Below are positions 23,342 to 30,097 of a DNA stretch of 36,122 bases, in pieces (position 1 is the first letter of the stretch; each line of letters begins with the position of its first letter). A model generated the notes under the pieces. That model was not told the DNA's origin. It ran no database searches and saw only the letters and a list, made by a program, of their open reading frames with translations. Made by a program: the position numbers and the translations under genes. The stretch covers positions 1 to 36,122 of the forward strand of contig JBGSIZ010000101.1 of NCBI GenBank assembly GCA_041742255.1, given 5' to 3'. This stretch comes from JBGSIZ01 sp041742255. Lineage in GTDB: Bacteria > Pseudomonadota > Alphaproteobacteria > Rhodobacterales > Rhodobacteraceae.

Positions 23342-23815
23342 TTATTCCGCTGCTGCCGCTGTCGTGACCGAAAGCGAGCCGCCCGCCGCCGCAACGGCGT
23401 CTACTGCCCCTTTGGACGCGCCGGTGACTGCGATCGTGACCTTGGAGGTAATTTCACCTTTGGCCAGAACGCGGACGCCGTCGAGTTTGCGGCGCACAAG
23501 GCCACAGGACACCAGAACGTCTTCGGTGATCGCGTCCTTGATGTCGATTTTCTTGGCGTCGATGAATTTCTGGATCAGGCCCAGGTTCACAACCGCAAAA
23601 TGTTTCTGGTTGGGCTTGTTGAACCCGCGCTTGGGCAGACGTTGATACAGGGGCATCTGGCCGCCTTCGTAGGCGTTGACCGCCACACCCGAACGCGATT
23701 TCTGGCCCTTGATCCCGCGCCCGGCGGTTTTACCCATGCCCGAACCCGGACCACGCGCCACGCGCTTGCGTTTCTTGGTGGCACCCGGGTTGTCGTGAAG
23801 TTCATTGAGTTTCAT
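23342..23815 (-). CDS. rplO: 50S ribosomal protein L15
   Basis: 157-aa large-subunit protein. Diagnostic N-terminus MKLNELHDNPGATKKRKRVARGPGSGMGKTAGRGIKGQKSRSG, then MPLYQRLPKRGFNKP. The start at 23815 is preceded by AAGGAG, and upstream residues in the frame are not L15. The C-terminus is Ala-rich. First gene of the downstream transcript: a candidate promoter lies 94 bp upstream and a terminator separates it from the DUF1127 gene. Confidence 0.97.
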   Translation of the reverse strand: MKLNELHDNPGATKKRKRVARGPGSGMGKTAGRGIKGQKSRSGVAVNAYEGGQMPLYQRLPKRGFNKPNQKHFAVVNLGLIQKFIDAKKIDIKDAITEDVLVSCGLVRRKLDGVRVLAKGEITSKVTIAVTGASKGAVDAVAAAGGSLSVTTAAAAE

Positions 23816-23908
23816 GTCGCTGTCTCCTTGCCGGAAGACCCTACCCAGCGACGGATAGAGCACGCGGCGTTGCAAATGAGTCGGCCCCGTGGTGGGGCAG
23901 ATTGGCGG

Positions 23909-23937
23909 CGTATAGAGTGTTGGGGGGGGATGGGCAA
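23909..23937 (-). promoter_or_regulatory. Candidate rplO promoter (TTGCCC-N17-TATACG)
   Basis: Minus-strand TTGCCC (23937-23932), 17-bp spacer, TATACG (23914-23909), giving a leader of about 85 nt. The same -10 box and spacing occur before rpmC (28737-28765). It lies between the DUF1127 terminator and rplO, where a new start is needed. Confidence 0.6.
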
Positions 23938-23954
23938 GGGGCCAGCCGGGCACG

Positions 23955-23985
23955 AAAACGCCCCGGCTGTGTGCGCCGGGGCGTT
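23955..23985 (-). terminator. Intrinsic terminator after the DUF1127 gene
   Basis: AACGCCCCGGC (23957-23967) pairs perfectly with GCCGGGGCGTT (23975-23985), 7-nt loop, then TTTT on the minus strand (23958-23955). It lies 20 bp past the DUF1127 stop. Confidence 0.85.
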
Positions 23986-24005
23986 GAGGTCGAATAGAGG
24001 GTGGA

Positions 24006-24212
24006 TTATTTCGCGGCGGCGAGCGCGATGTCGTGGATCATCCCACGGTAGACGCCGATGTCGGCCAGATCCCGGTCGGTCATCGCCGACAGTTCGTCAT
24101 AGACGCGGGTGTATTCGTCGCGCGTGGCGCGGGCCGTTTTGAACGATGCGATCTGGGCGCGCAGGGCGGCCATGATGCCGAAGTCCGTGGTTTTTGCGAA
24201 AAGCGTGGTCAT
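24006..24212 (-). CDS. Small DUF1127 protein inserted between rpmD and rplO
   Basis: A 68-aa protein ending in the DUF1127 pattern YDELSAMTDRDLADIGVYRGMIHDIA. Such small proteins are common in alphaproteobacteria; some affect RNA turnover or phosphate and carbon responses, but a role here is not shown. It has its own terminator and a candidate control palindrome (24321-24337). The rpmD terminator lies upstream, so it is a separate unit within the ribosomal cluster. Confidence 0.85.
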   Translation of the reverse strand: MTTLFAKTTDFGIMAALRAQIASFKTARATRDEYTRVYDELSAMTDRDLADIGVYRGMIHDIALAAAK

Positions 24213-24320
24213 TTTGAAGTCCTTTGGTCGGGCGCCGGATGCGCCGTTGCTGTTTTCTGAATTCTTTCAGTGACCAATAGGTAAGCGTTAGAGGGGGAGA
24301 GAACAAATGCCGAATGAGCC

Positions 24321-24337
24321 ATGCTGCTATGCAGCAT
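24321..24337. promoter_or_regulatory. Palindrome ATGCTGC-TAT-GCAGCAT upstream of the DUF1127 gene
   Basis: A 7-bp perfect inverted repeat with a 3-bp centre. Its core, CTGC-TAT-GCAG, fits the CTGC-N3/4-GCAG pattern known for PhaR, the polyhydroxybutyrate regulator of Paracoccus and Rhodobacter. It lies 109 bp upstream of the DUF1127 start. Regulation by PhaR is an inference from the motif alone. Confidence 0.45.
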
Positions 24338-24375
24338 TTTCATGGCCCGCCCCTTGAAACGTCATATTTTCAACG

Positions 24376-24402
24376 CAAAAATCCCCCCGGTTTCCCGAGG
24401 GG
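24376..24402 (-). terminator. Intrinsic terminator after rpmD
   Basis: CCCCTCGG and CCGGGGGG (minus strand, 24402-24383, one wobble) with a GAAA tetraloop, then ATTTTT. It ends the spc segment after rpmD and separates it from the DUF1127 gene. Confidence 0.8.
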
Positions 24403-24415
24403 CGTTCTGTATGTC

Positions 24416-24440
24416 GTAGGGTGCGTGCTGTGCACGCGCC
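24416..24440 (+). repeat. GTAG-footed REP-like palindrome after rpmD
   Basis: GTAG (24416-24419), GGTGCGTG (24420-24427), loop CTGTG, CACGCGCC (24433-24440). The stem has one T:G wobble. Same family as 19062-19115 and 29481-29537. It lies 4 bp from the rpmD stop, just before the terminator. Confidence 0.75.
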
Positions 24441-24444
24441 GCAA

Positions 24445-24636
24445 TCAGCCGCGTTCTTCGATGATCTTCACCAGGTGCGGGATGGCATCAACCATGCCAC
24501 GCACCGAGGGGGTGTCTTCGAGTTCGCGCGTCTTGTGCATCTTGTTCAGCCCCAGACCAATGAGGGTCCGGCGCTGCACGTCGGGGCGACGGGCGGGAGA
24601 AGCGATCTGCTTTACCACGATGGTTTTGTTGGCCAT
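24445..24636 (-). CDS. rpmD: 50S ribosomal protein L30
   Basis: 63-aa large-subunit protein: MANKTIVVKQIASPARRP, then QRRTLIGLGLNKMHKTRELEDTPSVRGMVDAIPHLVKI, the L30 signature. It follows rpsE by 12 bp. Followed directly by a REP-like palindrome and an intrinsic terminator, so it ends the rpmC-to-rpmD transcript. Confidence 0.98.
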   Translation of the reverse strand: MANKTIVVKQIASPARRPDVQRRTLIGLGLNKMHKTRELEDTPSVRGMVDAIPHLVKIIEERG

Positions 24637-24648
24637 GTCCGTTTTCCC

Positions 24649-25230
24649 TTATGCGTCTGCAGTTTCGGCGACGGCTTCGGCGGCCGGGGCATCATCCTTG
24701 CGGAGGATGTCGGCGACCTTTTTGCCGCGACGCTGTGCCACGGACCGCGGCGACGTCTCTTTCTTGAGGCCGTCGATGGTCGCGCGGATCATGTTGTAGG
24801 GGTTCGAGGAGCCCATGGATTTGGACACGACGTCCTTCACCCCAAGCATTTCGAACACCGCACGCATCGGACCACCGGCGATGATCCCGGTCCCTTCGGG
24901 AGCCTGCCGCATCACGACCTTGCCGGCGCCGTGCCGACCTTCGATGTCGTGGTGCAGCGTCCGGCCATCGCGCAGGGCGACGCGGATCATCTGGCGGCGG
25001 GCCTGTTCGGTCGCCTTGCGGATCGCTTCGGGGACTTCCTTGGCTTTACCTTTGCCAAAGCCGACGCGGCCCTTTTGGTCGCCAACAACCACGAGTGCCG
25101 CAAAGCCGAAGCGTTTGCCGCCTTTCACGGTTTTGGACACCCGGTTGATCGCGACCAGACGATCCGCGAATTCCGGAGCAGCCTCTTCACGACGATTGCC
25201 GCGATCCCGATTGTTCGGTTCTCTTGCCAT
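24649..25230 (-). CDS. rpsE: 30S ribosomal protein S5
   Basis: 193 aa, involved in decoding accuracy and mRNA unwinding. Seen: RLVAINRVSKTVKGGKRFGFAALVVVGDQKGRVGFGKGKAKEVPEAIRKA (double-stranded-RNA-binding fold) and GTGIIAGGPMRAVFEMLGVKDVVSKSMGSSNPYNMIRAT. The Ala/Glu tail (DAPAAEAVAETADA) is longer than in E. coli. It lies 11 bp after rplR. Confidence 0.98.
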   Translation of the reverse strand: MAREPNNRDRGNRREEAAPEFADRLVAINRVSKTVKGGKRFGFAALVVVGDQKGRVGFGKGKAKEVPEAIRKATEQARRQMIRVALRDGRTLHHDIEGRHGAGKVVMRQAPEGTGIIAGGPMRAVFEMLGVKDVVSKSMGSSNPYNMIRATIDGLKKETSPRSVAQRRGKKVADILRKDDAPAAEAVAETADA

Positions 25231-25241
25231 ATCGTCTCTCC

Positions 25242-25601
25242 TCAGATCTTCAGGCCGGCTTCACGGGCGGCGTCGGCGACTGCCTTGACCTTTCCGTGAA
25301 ACAGGAAGCCACCACGGTCAAAATACGCCTCGGTGATGCCCGCTTTCATAGCGCGCTCGGCAAGTGCCGCACCGACCTTTTTGGCCGCGTCGATGTTGTT
25401 CTTGCCCACAACGCCCAGATCCTTTTCCAAGGTCGAGGCGGCGGCGAGGGTCACACCGTTTACATCGTCGATCAGCTGTGCGCTGATGTTTTTGGAGGAC
25501 CGGTGGACCGAAAGACGCATGCGCCCCGCGTTCACCGACCGAAGTTTGTTCCGAACGCGCTGGCGGCGCTTCAGAAACAGGGTTCTTTTGCTGTTTGCCA
25601 T
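25242..25601 (-). CDS. rplR: 50S ribosomal protein L18
   Basis: 119-aa 5S-rRNA-binding protein. Seen: MANSKRTLFLKRRQRVRNKLR, RMRLSVHRSSKNISAQLIDDVNGVTLAAAST, and GITEAYFDRGGFLFHGKVKAVADAAREAGLKI. Start at 25601; the longer reading runs into rplF. Spacing to rplF is 11 bp. Confidence 0.98.
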   Translation of the reverse strand: MANSKRTLFLKRRQRVRNKLRSVNAGRMRLSVHRSSKNISAQLIDDVNGVTLAAASTLEKDLGVVGKNNIDAAKKVGAALAERAMKAGITEAYFDRGGFLFHGKVKAVADAAREAGLKI

Positions 25602-25612
25602 TTGTGCGTTCC

Positions 25613-26146
25613 TTACTTCTTCTTGCCTTCCTTGCGGAAGATGAATTCGCCCTTGTAGCGAATGCCTTTGCCTTTGTAGGGCTCGGGCGCACGCCACTCG
25701 CGGATGTTGGCAGCAACCTGCCCCACCAGCTGTTGGTCGATACCTTCAACAATGATTTCGGTTTGCTTGGGCGCGGTCACGGTGACCCCATCCGGCACTT
25801 CAAAGTTCACGTCATGGCTGTAGCCGAGAGCGAGCTTCAGGACATTGCCCTGCATGTTCGCGCGGTAGCCGACGCCCTGGATTTCAAGCTCTTTCTTGAA
25901 ACCCTGGGTCACCCCGATCACGAGGTTTTCCACCTGGCTGCGGGACATGCCCCACTGCTGGCGGGCGCGTTTGGACGTGCCACGGGGGGTGACCTTGACG
26001 GTGCCGTCCACGACAGTCAGCGTCACGTCGTCGGTCGCGGTAAAGCTGCGGGTCCCTTTGGGGCCTTTCACTTCGACCGTCTGGCCGGACACGTTGGCAG
26101 ACACACCGCTGGGCAGGGTCACTGGTTTTTTGCCGATACGAGACAT
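25613..26146 (-). CDS. rplF: 50S ribosomal protein L6
   Basis: 177 aa. N-terminus MSRIGKKPVTLPSGVSANVSGQTVEVKGPKG, two L6 repeats, and the C-terminal signature GQVAANIREWRAPEPYKGKGIRYKGEFIFRKEGKKK. It sits near the factor-binding site of the ribosome. Start at 26146, after GGAGGG; it follows rpsH by 13 bp. Confidence 0.98.
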   Translation of the reverse strand: MSRIGKKPVTLPSGVSANVSGQTVEVKGPKGTRSFTATDDVTLTVVDGTVKVTPRGTSKRARQQWGMSRSQVENLVIGVTQGFKKELEIQGVGYRANMQGNVLKLALGYSHDVNFEVPDGVTVTAPKQTEIIVEGIDQQLVGQVAANIREWRAPEPYKGKGIRYKGEFIFRKEGKKK

Positions 26147-26159
26147 CTTCGATCCCTCC

Positions 26160-26552
26160 TCAGAACACGGTGCAGAGCACTTCGCCGCCAATATTGGCCG
26201 CCCGTGCGTTTGCATCCGACATCACACCTTTGGAGGTGGAGACAATCGACACACCGAGGCCCTGACGGACGGTCGGAATATCCTTGACGCCCATGTAGAC
26301 GCGACGCCCGGGTTTGGAGACCCGTTTGATTTCGCGAATGACAGCGGTGCCTTCGTAATATTTGAGTTCGATTTTCAGGGCGGGGTGACCGTCCTTGCCA
26401 TCAATTTTGGTGTAACCGCGAATGTAGCCTTCGTCGGTCAGCACATCCAGAACCCAGCTGCGCAGTTTGGACGCCGGTGTTTCCACCGTGGCCTTGCCGC
26501 GCATCTGGCTGTTGCGGATGCGGGTCAGCATATCACCGATAGGATCGTTCAT
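26160..26552 (-). CDS. rpsH: 30S ribosomal protein S8
   Basis: 130 aa. MNDPIGDMLTRIRNSQMRGKATVETPASKL and the C-terminal GLGVSIVSTSKGVMSDANARAANIGGEVLCTVF are diagnostic. In E. coli S8 represses the spc operon by binding its own mRNA near rplE; I did not find a clear mimic of the 16S site here. Spacing to rpsN is 12 bp. Confidence 0.98.
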   Translation of the reverse strand: MNDPIGDMLTRIRNSQMRGKATVETPASKLRSWVLDVLTDEGYIRGYTKIDGKDGHPALKIELKYYEGTAVIREIKRVSKPGRRVYMGVKDIPTVRQGLGVSIVSTSKGVMSDANARAANIGGEVLCTVF

Positions 26553-26564
26553 TTCATACTCTCC

Positions 26565-26870
26565 TTACCAGCTTGCTTTGACCATGCCGGGGATCTCGCC
26601 GTTCGAGCCAAGCTCGCGCAGCATGATCCGGCTGATCTTGAGTTTACGGTAATACGCATGCGGACGACCGGTCAGTTGGCACCGGTTGTGCAGACGCACG
26701 GCCGAGGAATTGCGCGGGAGTTCGGCCAGCTTCAGCGTGGCCTTGAACCGCTCTTCCACGGGTTTGGATTGGTCATTGATGATCGCCTTGAGCGCAAGCC
26801 GCCGGGAGGCATACTGCGCCACCAGCTTTTCGCGCTTCTTTTCGCGCTCGATCATGGATTTCTTAGCCAT
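26565..26870 (-). CDS. rpsN: 30S ribosomal protein S14 (zinc-free form)
   Basis: 101 aa. MAKKSMIEREKKREKLVAQYASRR, then VRLHNRCQLTGRPHAYYRKLKISRIMLRELGSNGEIPGMVKASW. Only one Cys is present, so this is the C-minus, zinc-independent form. It lies 19 bp after rplE. Confidence 0.98.
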   Translation of the reverse strand: MAKKSMIEREKKREKLVAQYASRRLALKAIINDQSKPVEERFKATLKLAELPRNSSAVRLHNRCQLTGRPHAYYRKLKISRIMLRELGSNGEIPGMVKASW

Positions 26871-26889
26871 ATCAAATCTCTCCTGGCGC

Positions 26890-27453
26890 TTAACTGTTGA
26901 AGGGCATGTTGAAATGCTTCAACAGCGCCTTCGCTTCCGCGTCGGTGTTCGCGGTGGTGCAGATGACGATGTCCATCCCCCAGACTTCATCGACCTTGTC
27001 GAAGTTGATCTCGGGGAAAACGATGTGTTCCTTGAGGCCGGTTGCATAGTTGCCCCGTCCGTCGAAGGATTTGCCGGAAACGCCGCGGAAGTCGCGGATC
27101 CGGGGCATGGCAACCGTGATCAGACGATCAAGGAATTCATACATCCGGTCCCCACGCAGGGTCACCTTGGCGCCAAGCGGCATGTCTTCGCGGACCCGGA
27201 AGCCAGCGATCGACTTTTTCGCCATCGTCTGCACGGCACGCTGGCCGGCGATGGTGGTCAGATCCTCGACCGCGGATTTGGCTTTCTTGCTGTCACGGAC
27301 AGCTTCGGAGCCGCAGCCGATGTTCAGGACAATCTTGTCCAGACGGGGGATCTGCATGTCGTTCTTGTAGGCGAACTCTTCTTTCAGGGCCGGACGGATC
27401 CGGGCCATGAAATCCGCCTTGAGGCGGGGCGTATAGGTTGCAGTGTCAAGCAT
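26890..27453 (-). CDS. rplE: 50S ribosomal protein L5
   Basis: 187-aa 5S-rRNA-binding protein. Seen: MPRLDKIVLNIGCGSE-like IPRLDKIVLNIGCGSEA, AGQRAVQTMAKKSIAGFRVREDMPLGAKVTLRG, and PRIRDFRGVSGKSFDGRGNY. Its ATG shares a base with the rplX stop (TGATG), so the two are coupled. Confidence 0.98.
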   Translation of the reverse strand: MLDTATYTPRLKADFMARIRPALKEEFAYKNDMQIPRLDKIVLNIGCGSEAVRDSKKAKSAVEDLTTIAGQRAVQTMAKKSIAGFRVREDMPLGAKVTLRGDRMYEFLDRLITVAMPRIRDFRGVSGKSFDGRGNYATGLKEHIVFPEINFDKVDEVWGMDIVICTTANTDAEAKALLKHFNMPFNS

Positions 27454-27758
27454 CAGATCACGTCCCCCGTGGTCTTGGCAAAACGCACCTTTTTGTCGCC
27501 GTCCATACGGAACCCGACGCGTGTGGCTTTGCCATTGGCATCAACGATGGCGAGGTTCGACAAGTCGATCGGCATCGCCTTGGGCGTGCGCCCGCCTTGG
27601 GTCGTCTGGCTTTGCTTGACGTGGCGGATGGCGATGTTCAGCCCGTCCACAACGGCCTTGTTGGCCTTGGGGTCCACCGAGGAGATTTCCCCGGTCTTGC
27701 CCTTGTCCTTGCCCGCGAGAATGACGACCGTGTCGCCTTTTTTGAGTTTCGCAGCCAT
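27453..27758 (-). CDS. rplX: 50S ribosomal protein L24
   Basis: 101-aa assembly initiator of the large subunit. KOW motif: KKGDTVVILAGKDKGKTGEI at residues about 5-24, then NIAIRHVKQSQTTQGG. The start shares one base with the rplN stop, and the stop one base with the rplE start. Confidence 0.98.
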   Translation of the reverse strand: MAAKLKKGDTVVILAGKDKGKTGEISSVDPKANKAVVDGLNIAIRHVKQSQTTQGGRTPKAMPIDLSNLAIVDANGKATRVGFRMDGDKKVRFAKTTGDVI

Positions 27759-28126
27759 CAGAGCACCTCCGGAGCCAGCGAGATGATCTTCATGAAGTTC
27801 TTGGCCCGCAATTCACGCACGACCGGCCCGAAAATACGGGTGCCCACGGGCTCCCCGGAGTTGTTCAGGATGACGGCGGCGTTGCGGTCAAAACGGATGG
27901 CGGTGCCGTCTTCACGACGGACTTCTTTTGCGGTGCGAACGACGACGGCCTTGCGGACGTCCCCTTTTTTCACACGACCGCGCGGAATGGCTTCTTTCAC
28001 CGACACAACGATGATGTCACCAACCGACGCATACCGACGGTGCGAACCGCCGAGAACCTTGATGCACTGAACCCGGCGAGCGCCTGAGTTGTCAGCTACA
28101 TCCAGATTGGTCTGCATCTGGATCAT
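27758..28126 (-). CDS. rplN: 50S ribosomal protein L14
   Basis: 122 aa, at the subunit interface. MIQMQTNLDVADNSGARRVQCIKVLGG and RIFGPVVRELRAKNFMKIISLAPEVL are diagnostic. A 75-bp spacer with a short GGCC-ATCAT-GGCC hairpin separates it from rpsQ, the widest gap in this segment. Confidence 0.98.
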   Translation of the reverse strand: MIQMQTNLDVADNSGARRVQCIKVLGGSHRRYASVGDIIVVSVKEAIPRGRVKKGDVRKAVVVRTAKEVRREDGTAIRFDRNAAVILNNSGEPVGTRIFGPVVRELRAKNFMKIISLAPEVL

Positions 28127-28201
28127 TTGGTTTCTCCCGACCTTTGGGGGGCCATCATGGCCGTGTCCCCAGGGTTTCGATTAAACCGGACTGTCACTGC
28201 C

Positions 28202-28432
28202 TTAGGAGGCGATGACCTCCCAGCGTTTGGTTTTCGATTTCGGCGCACATTCCTGAATGCGGACCATGTCGCCGACGTTGAAGGCGTTGTTTTCGTCGTG
28301 AGCCCGGTATTTCTTGGACTTACGGACGGTTTTCTGAAGCAGCGGGTGCTTGAACCGGCGTTCCACCTTGACGGTCACGGTCTGCTGGTTCTGGTTCGAG
28401 GTGACGACACCCTGAAGAATACGCTTGGGCAT
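28202..28432 (-). CDS. rpsQ: 30S ribosomal protein S17
   Basis: 76 aa: MPKRILQGVVTSNQNQQTVTVKVERRFKHPLLQKTVRKSKKYRAHDE, then GDMVRIQECAPKSKTKRWEV, the S17 signature. It follows rpmC by 4 bp. The C-terminus is standard. Confidence 0.98.
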   Translation of the reverse strand: MPKRILQGVVTSNQNQQTVTVKVERRFKHPLLQKTVRKSKKYRAHDENNAFNVGDMVRIQECAPKSKTKRWEVIAS

Positions 28433-28436
28433 TGTC

Positions 28437-28646
28437 TTACGCCTCCGAAACGGCTGCGGCTGCAGCCTTTTGGTTCAGAATGGTTTTGACCCGCGCCGCA
28501 GCCCGTTTGACGGTCCGCATGCGGGCGGTGTTTTCCAGTTGCCCGGTCGCCTGCTGAAACCGCAGGTTAAAGGCTTCTTTCTTGAGAGCGACAAGCTGTT
28601 CCCGAAGCTGGTCGGGGGTCTTGGCGTTGAGTTCTTTGGCGTCCAT
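28437..28646 (-). CDS. rpmC: 50S ribosomal protein L29
   Basis: 69-aa protein near the tunnel exit, part of the docking site for SRP and trigger factor: MDAKELNAKTPDQLREQLVALKKEAFNLRFQQATGQLENTARMRTVKRAAARVKTIL. Start at 28646; longer readings in this frame are not L29. It is the first gene after the break in the S10 cluster and has its own candidate promoter 91 bp upstream. Confidence 0.97.
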   Translation of the reverse strand: MDAKELNAKTPDQLREQLVALKKEAFNLRFQQATGQLENTARMRTVKRAAARVKTILNQKAAAAAVSEA

Positions 28647-28736
28647 GCCATGTCCTTTGTCAACATCACCGGAGGGCCCCCTTGGCCATTGGCGCGGGGT
28701 CACCCTGATTCCGGAGGAGTGGGTGTAGAAGAGGCG

Positions 28737-28765
28737 CGTATAGGTGGGTTGGTTTGGGTTGGCAA
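28737..28765 (-). promoter_or_regulatory. Candidate rpmC promoter (TTGCCA-N17-TATACG)
   Basis: Minus-strand TTGCCA (28765-28760), exact 17-bp spacer, TATACG (28742-28737), predicting a leader of about 83 nt to rpmC. It would restart transcription after the terminator at 29558-29590. Near twin of the rplO promoter. Confidence 0.6.
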
Positions 28766-28842
28766 GGGCTTTTGCCCCTTTTTGCAAAGGCGCGCGTTCG
28801 CCCCACTACCCATGGACCGGATGCCCGGTTATGGTCCCCCCT

Positions 28843-29463
28843 ATGTCACATATTGAATCGCTGTTTGTCACCCGGTTGTATCGCGCCACGCTGTCCGAGC
28901 ATGGCAAGCCGATTTCTGCCGAAGAATTGGAAGACGCCTGTCTGGGCACCGCCGAGGATGACGAGGCCGGGCAGGATTGGTGCGAGGCGAACGGTTATAC
29001 CGGATACACGTCCTATGCCTCGCTCACTGATTTGCCGTGGCGGTCCCCGATCTTCAAGGATCTGGTCAAGGTGCTGGACAAGCATGTTGCCGCCTTTGCC
29101 AAGGATCTGGCGTTTGATCTGGCGGGCAAGAAGCTGAAGCTGGAGGATATCTGGATCAATATCCTGCCCCAGGGCGGCATTCACACCGGCCACATCCATC
29201 CCCATTCCGTCATTTCCGGCACCACCTATGTGGCGATGCCCGAAGGCGCCAGCGCGATCAAGTTCGAAGACCCAAGGCTTGCCATGATGATGGCCGCCCC
29301 GACCCGCGCCAAGGACGCCCCCGAGGCCCTGCGCCAGTTCATCTATGTCGCCCCCGCCGTGGGCGATGTGTTGTTGTGGGAAAGCTGGCTGCGCCACGAG
29401 GTGCCGATGAACATGGCCGAGGACGACCGGATCAGCGTGAGTTTCAATTACGGGTGGGGGTGA
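28843..29463 (+). CDS. Putative 2OG-Fe(II) oxygenase (TIGR02466 type), opposite strand inside the ribosomal cluster
   Basis: A 206-aa protein of the 2OG-FeII_Oxy_5/TIGR02466 kind. Seen: the HIHPHSVISGTTYV strand with histidines 117-121 (iron ligand region), IKFEDPR, VGDVLLWESWLRHEVPMN with His185 as second ligand, and DDRISVSFNY with Arg196 for 2-oxoglutarate. Substrate unknown; ribosomal-protein hydroxylation is tempting from context but not shown. ATG at 28843; earlier in-frame starts would overlap the rpmC promoter. It runs against rplP and away from rpmC, splitting the S10 cluster, and ends before two REP-like units and a terminator. Confidence 0.85.
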   Translation: MSHIESLFVTRLYRATLSEHGKPISAEELEDACLGTAEDDEAGQDWCEANGYTGYTSYASLTDLPWRSPIFKDLVKVLDKHVAAFAKDLAFDLAGKKLKLEDIWINILPQGGIHTGHIHPHSVISGTTYVAMPEGASAIKFEDPRLAMMMAAPTRAKDAPEALRQFIYVAPAVGDVLLWESWLRHEVPMNMAEDDRISVSFNYGWG

Positions 29464-29480
29464 GGCGGGGTTGATACGGG

Positions 29481-29537
29481 GTGCGTGGGGAACACGCACA
29501 ATCCGGGGATTTGGTGCGTGGGGACCACGCACCCTAC
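29481..29537. repeat. Two REP-like palindromes after the 2OG-Fe(II) gene
   Basis: Unit 1: GTGCGTG-N5-CACGCAC (29481-29499), lacking a clean foot. Unit 2: GGTGCGTG-N5-CACGCACC then CTAC (29513-29537). Both read in the same direction, 13 bp apart. Same family as 19062-19115 and 24416-24440. Confidence 0.75.
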
Positions 29538-29557
29538 GGGGACAAAGTGCTGCAATG

Positions 29558-29590
29558 AAAAACCCCCGCCGAGTGATCGGCGGGGGTTTT
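29558..29590. terminator. Strong bidirectional terminator between the 2OG-Fe(II) gene and rplP
   Basis: AAAACCCCCGCCGA (29559-29572), loop GTGA, TCGGCGGGGGTTTT (29577-29590): a 14-bp perfect stem with A- and T-ends on both strands. It can end the oxygenase transcript and the rplB-to-rplP transcript. Confidence 0.88.
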
Positions 29591-29648
29591 GTGTTTGTTA
29601 CCGGGTGACGGCACGCGGTTTGCTATGCAATCCGCTTTCGCCGCACTT

Positions 29649-29676
29649 GGTAAATTCGCGCTTGCGCGAATTTACC
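29649..29676. repeat. Perfect 12-bp palindrome at the rplP stop
   Basis: GGTAAATTCGCG (29649-29660), loop CTTG, CGCGAATTTACC (29665-29676). On the rplP mRNA the first arm contains the stop codon (29674-29672). No U-run follows. Likely an mRNA-stabilising or translation-end hairpin; it is AT-richer than the other hairpins. Confidence 0.7.
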
Positions 29677-30085
29677 AGTCCTCGCGAATGATCGTCCGGG
29701 TTTTGATCGGGAGCTTCATCGCGCCGAGGCGGAGGGCCTCGCGTGCGACGGTTTCGTCCACGCCGTCAATTTCGAACATCACACGGCCGGGTTTGACCTT
29801 GCATGCCCAGAAATCGACAGAGCCTTTACCTTTACCCATCCGCACTTCGACGGGTTTGGAGGTGACGGGTGTATCCGGGAAAATCCGGATCCAGACGCGG
29901 CCCTGACGTTTCATGTGACGGGTGATCGCGCGGCGGGCCGCCTCGATCTGACGGGCCGTCACACGCTCTGGCTCGGTGGCTTTGAGGCCATAGGTGCCAA
30001 AGTTCAGGTCCGATCCACCCTTGGCTTCGCCGTGGATCTTGCCCTTGTGGAGCTTGCGGAATTTGGTGCGCTTTGGTTGCAGCAT
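29672..30085 (-). CDS. rplP: 50S ribosomal protein L16
   Basis: 137 aa, at the A-site finger and peptidyl-transfer centre: MLQPKRTKFRKLHKGKIHGEAKGG, RQIEAARRAITRHMKRQGRVWIRIFPDTPVTSKPVEVRMGKGKGSVDFW. The segment around Arg-Met-Gly-Lys-Gly-Lys is the site hydroxylated in E. coli L16 by RoxA/YcfD. The gene ends in a 12-bp palindrome, then a terminator. It follows rpsC by 12 bp. Confidence 0.98.
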   Translation of the reverse strand: MLQPKRTKFRKLHKGKIHGEAKGGSDLNFGTYGLKATEPERVTARQIEAARRAITRHMKRQGRVWIRIFPDTPVTSKPVEVRMGKGKGSVDFWACKVKPGRVMFEIDGVDETVAREALRLGAMKLPIKTRTIIREDW

Positions 30086-30097
30086 CTTTTCTACTCC

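Noticed and set aside
24308..24358. 16-codon plus-strand ORF with GGGGGAGAG before its ATG
   Set aside because: Too short, no conservation evidence, and it lies in the DUF1127 control region across the palindrome.
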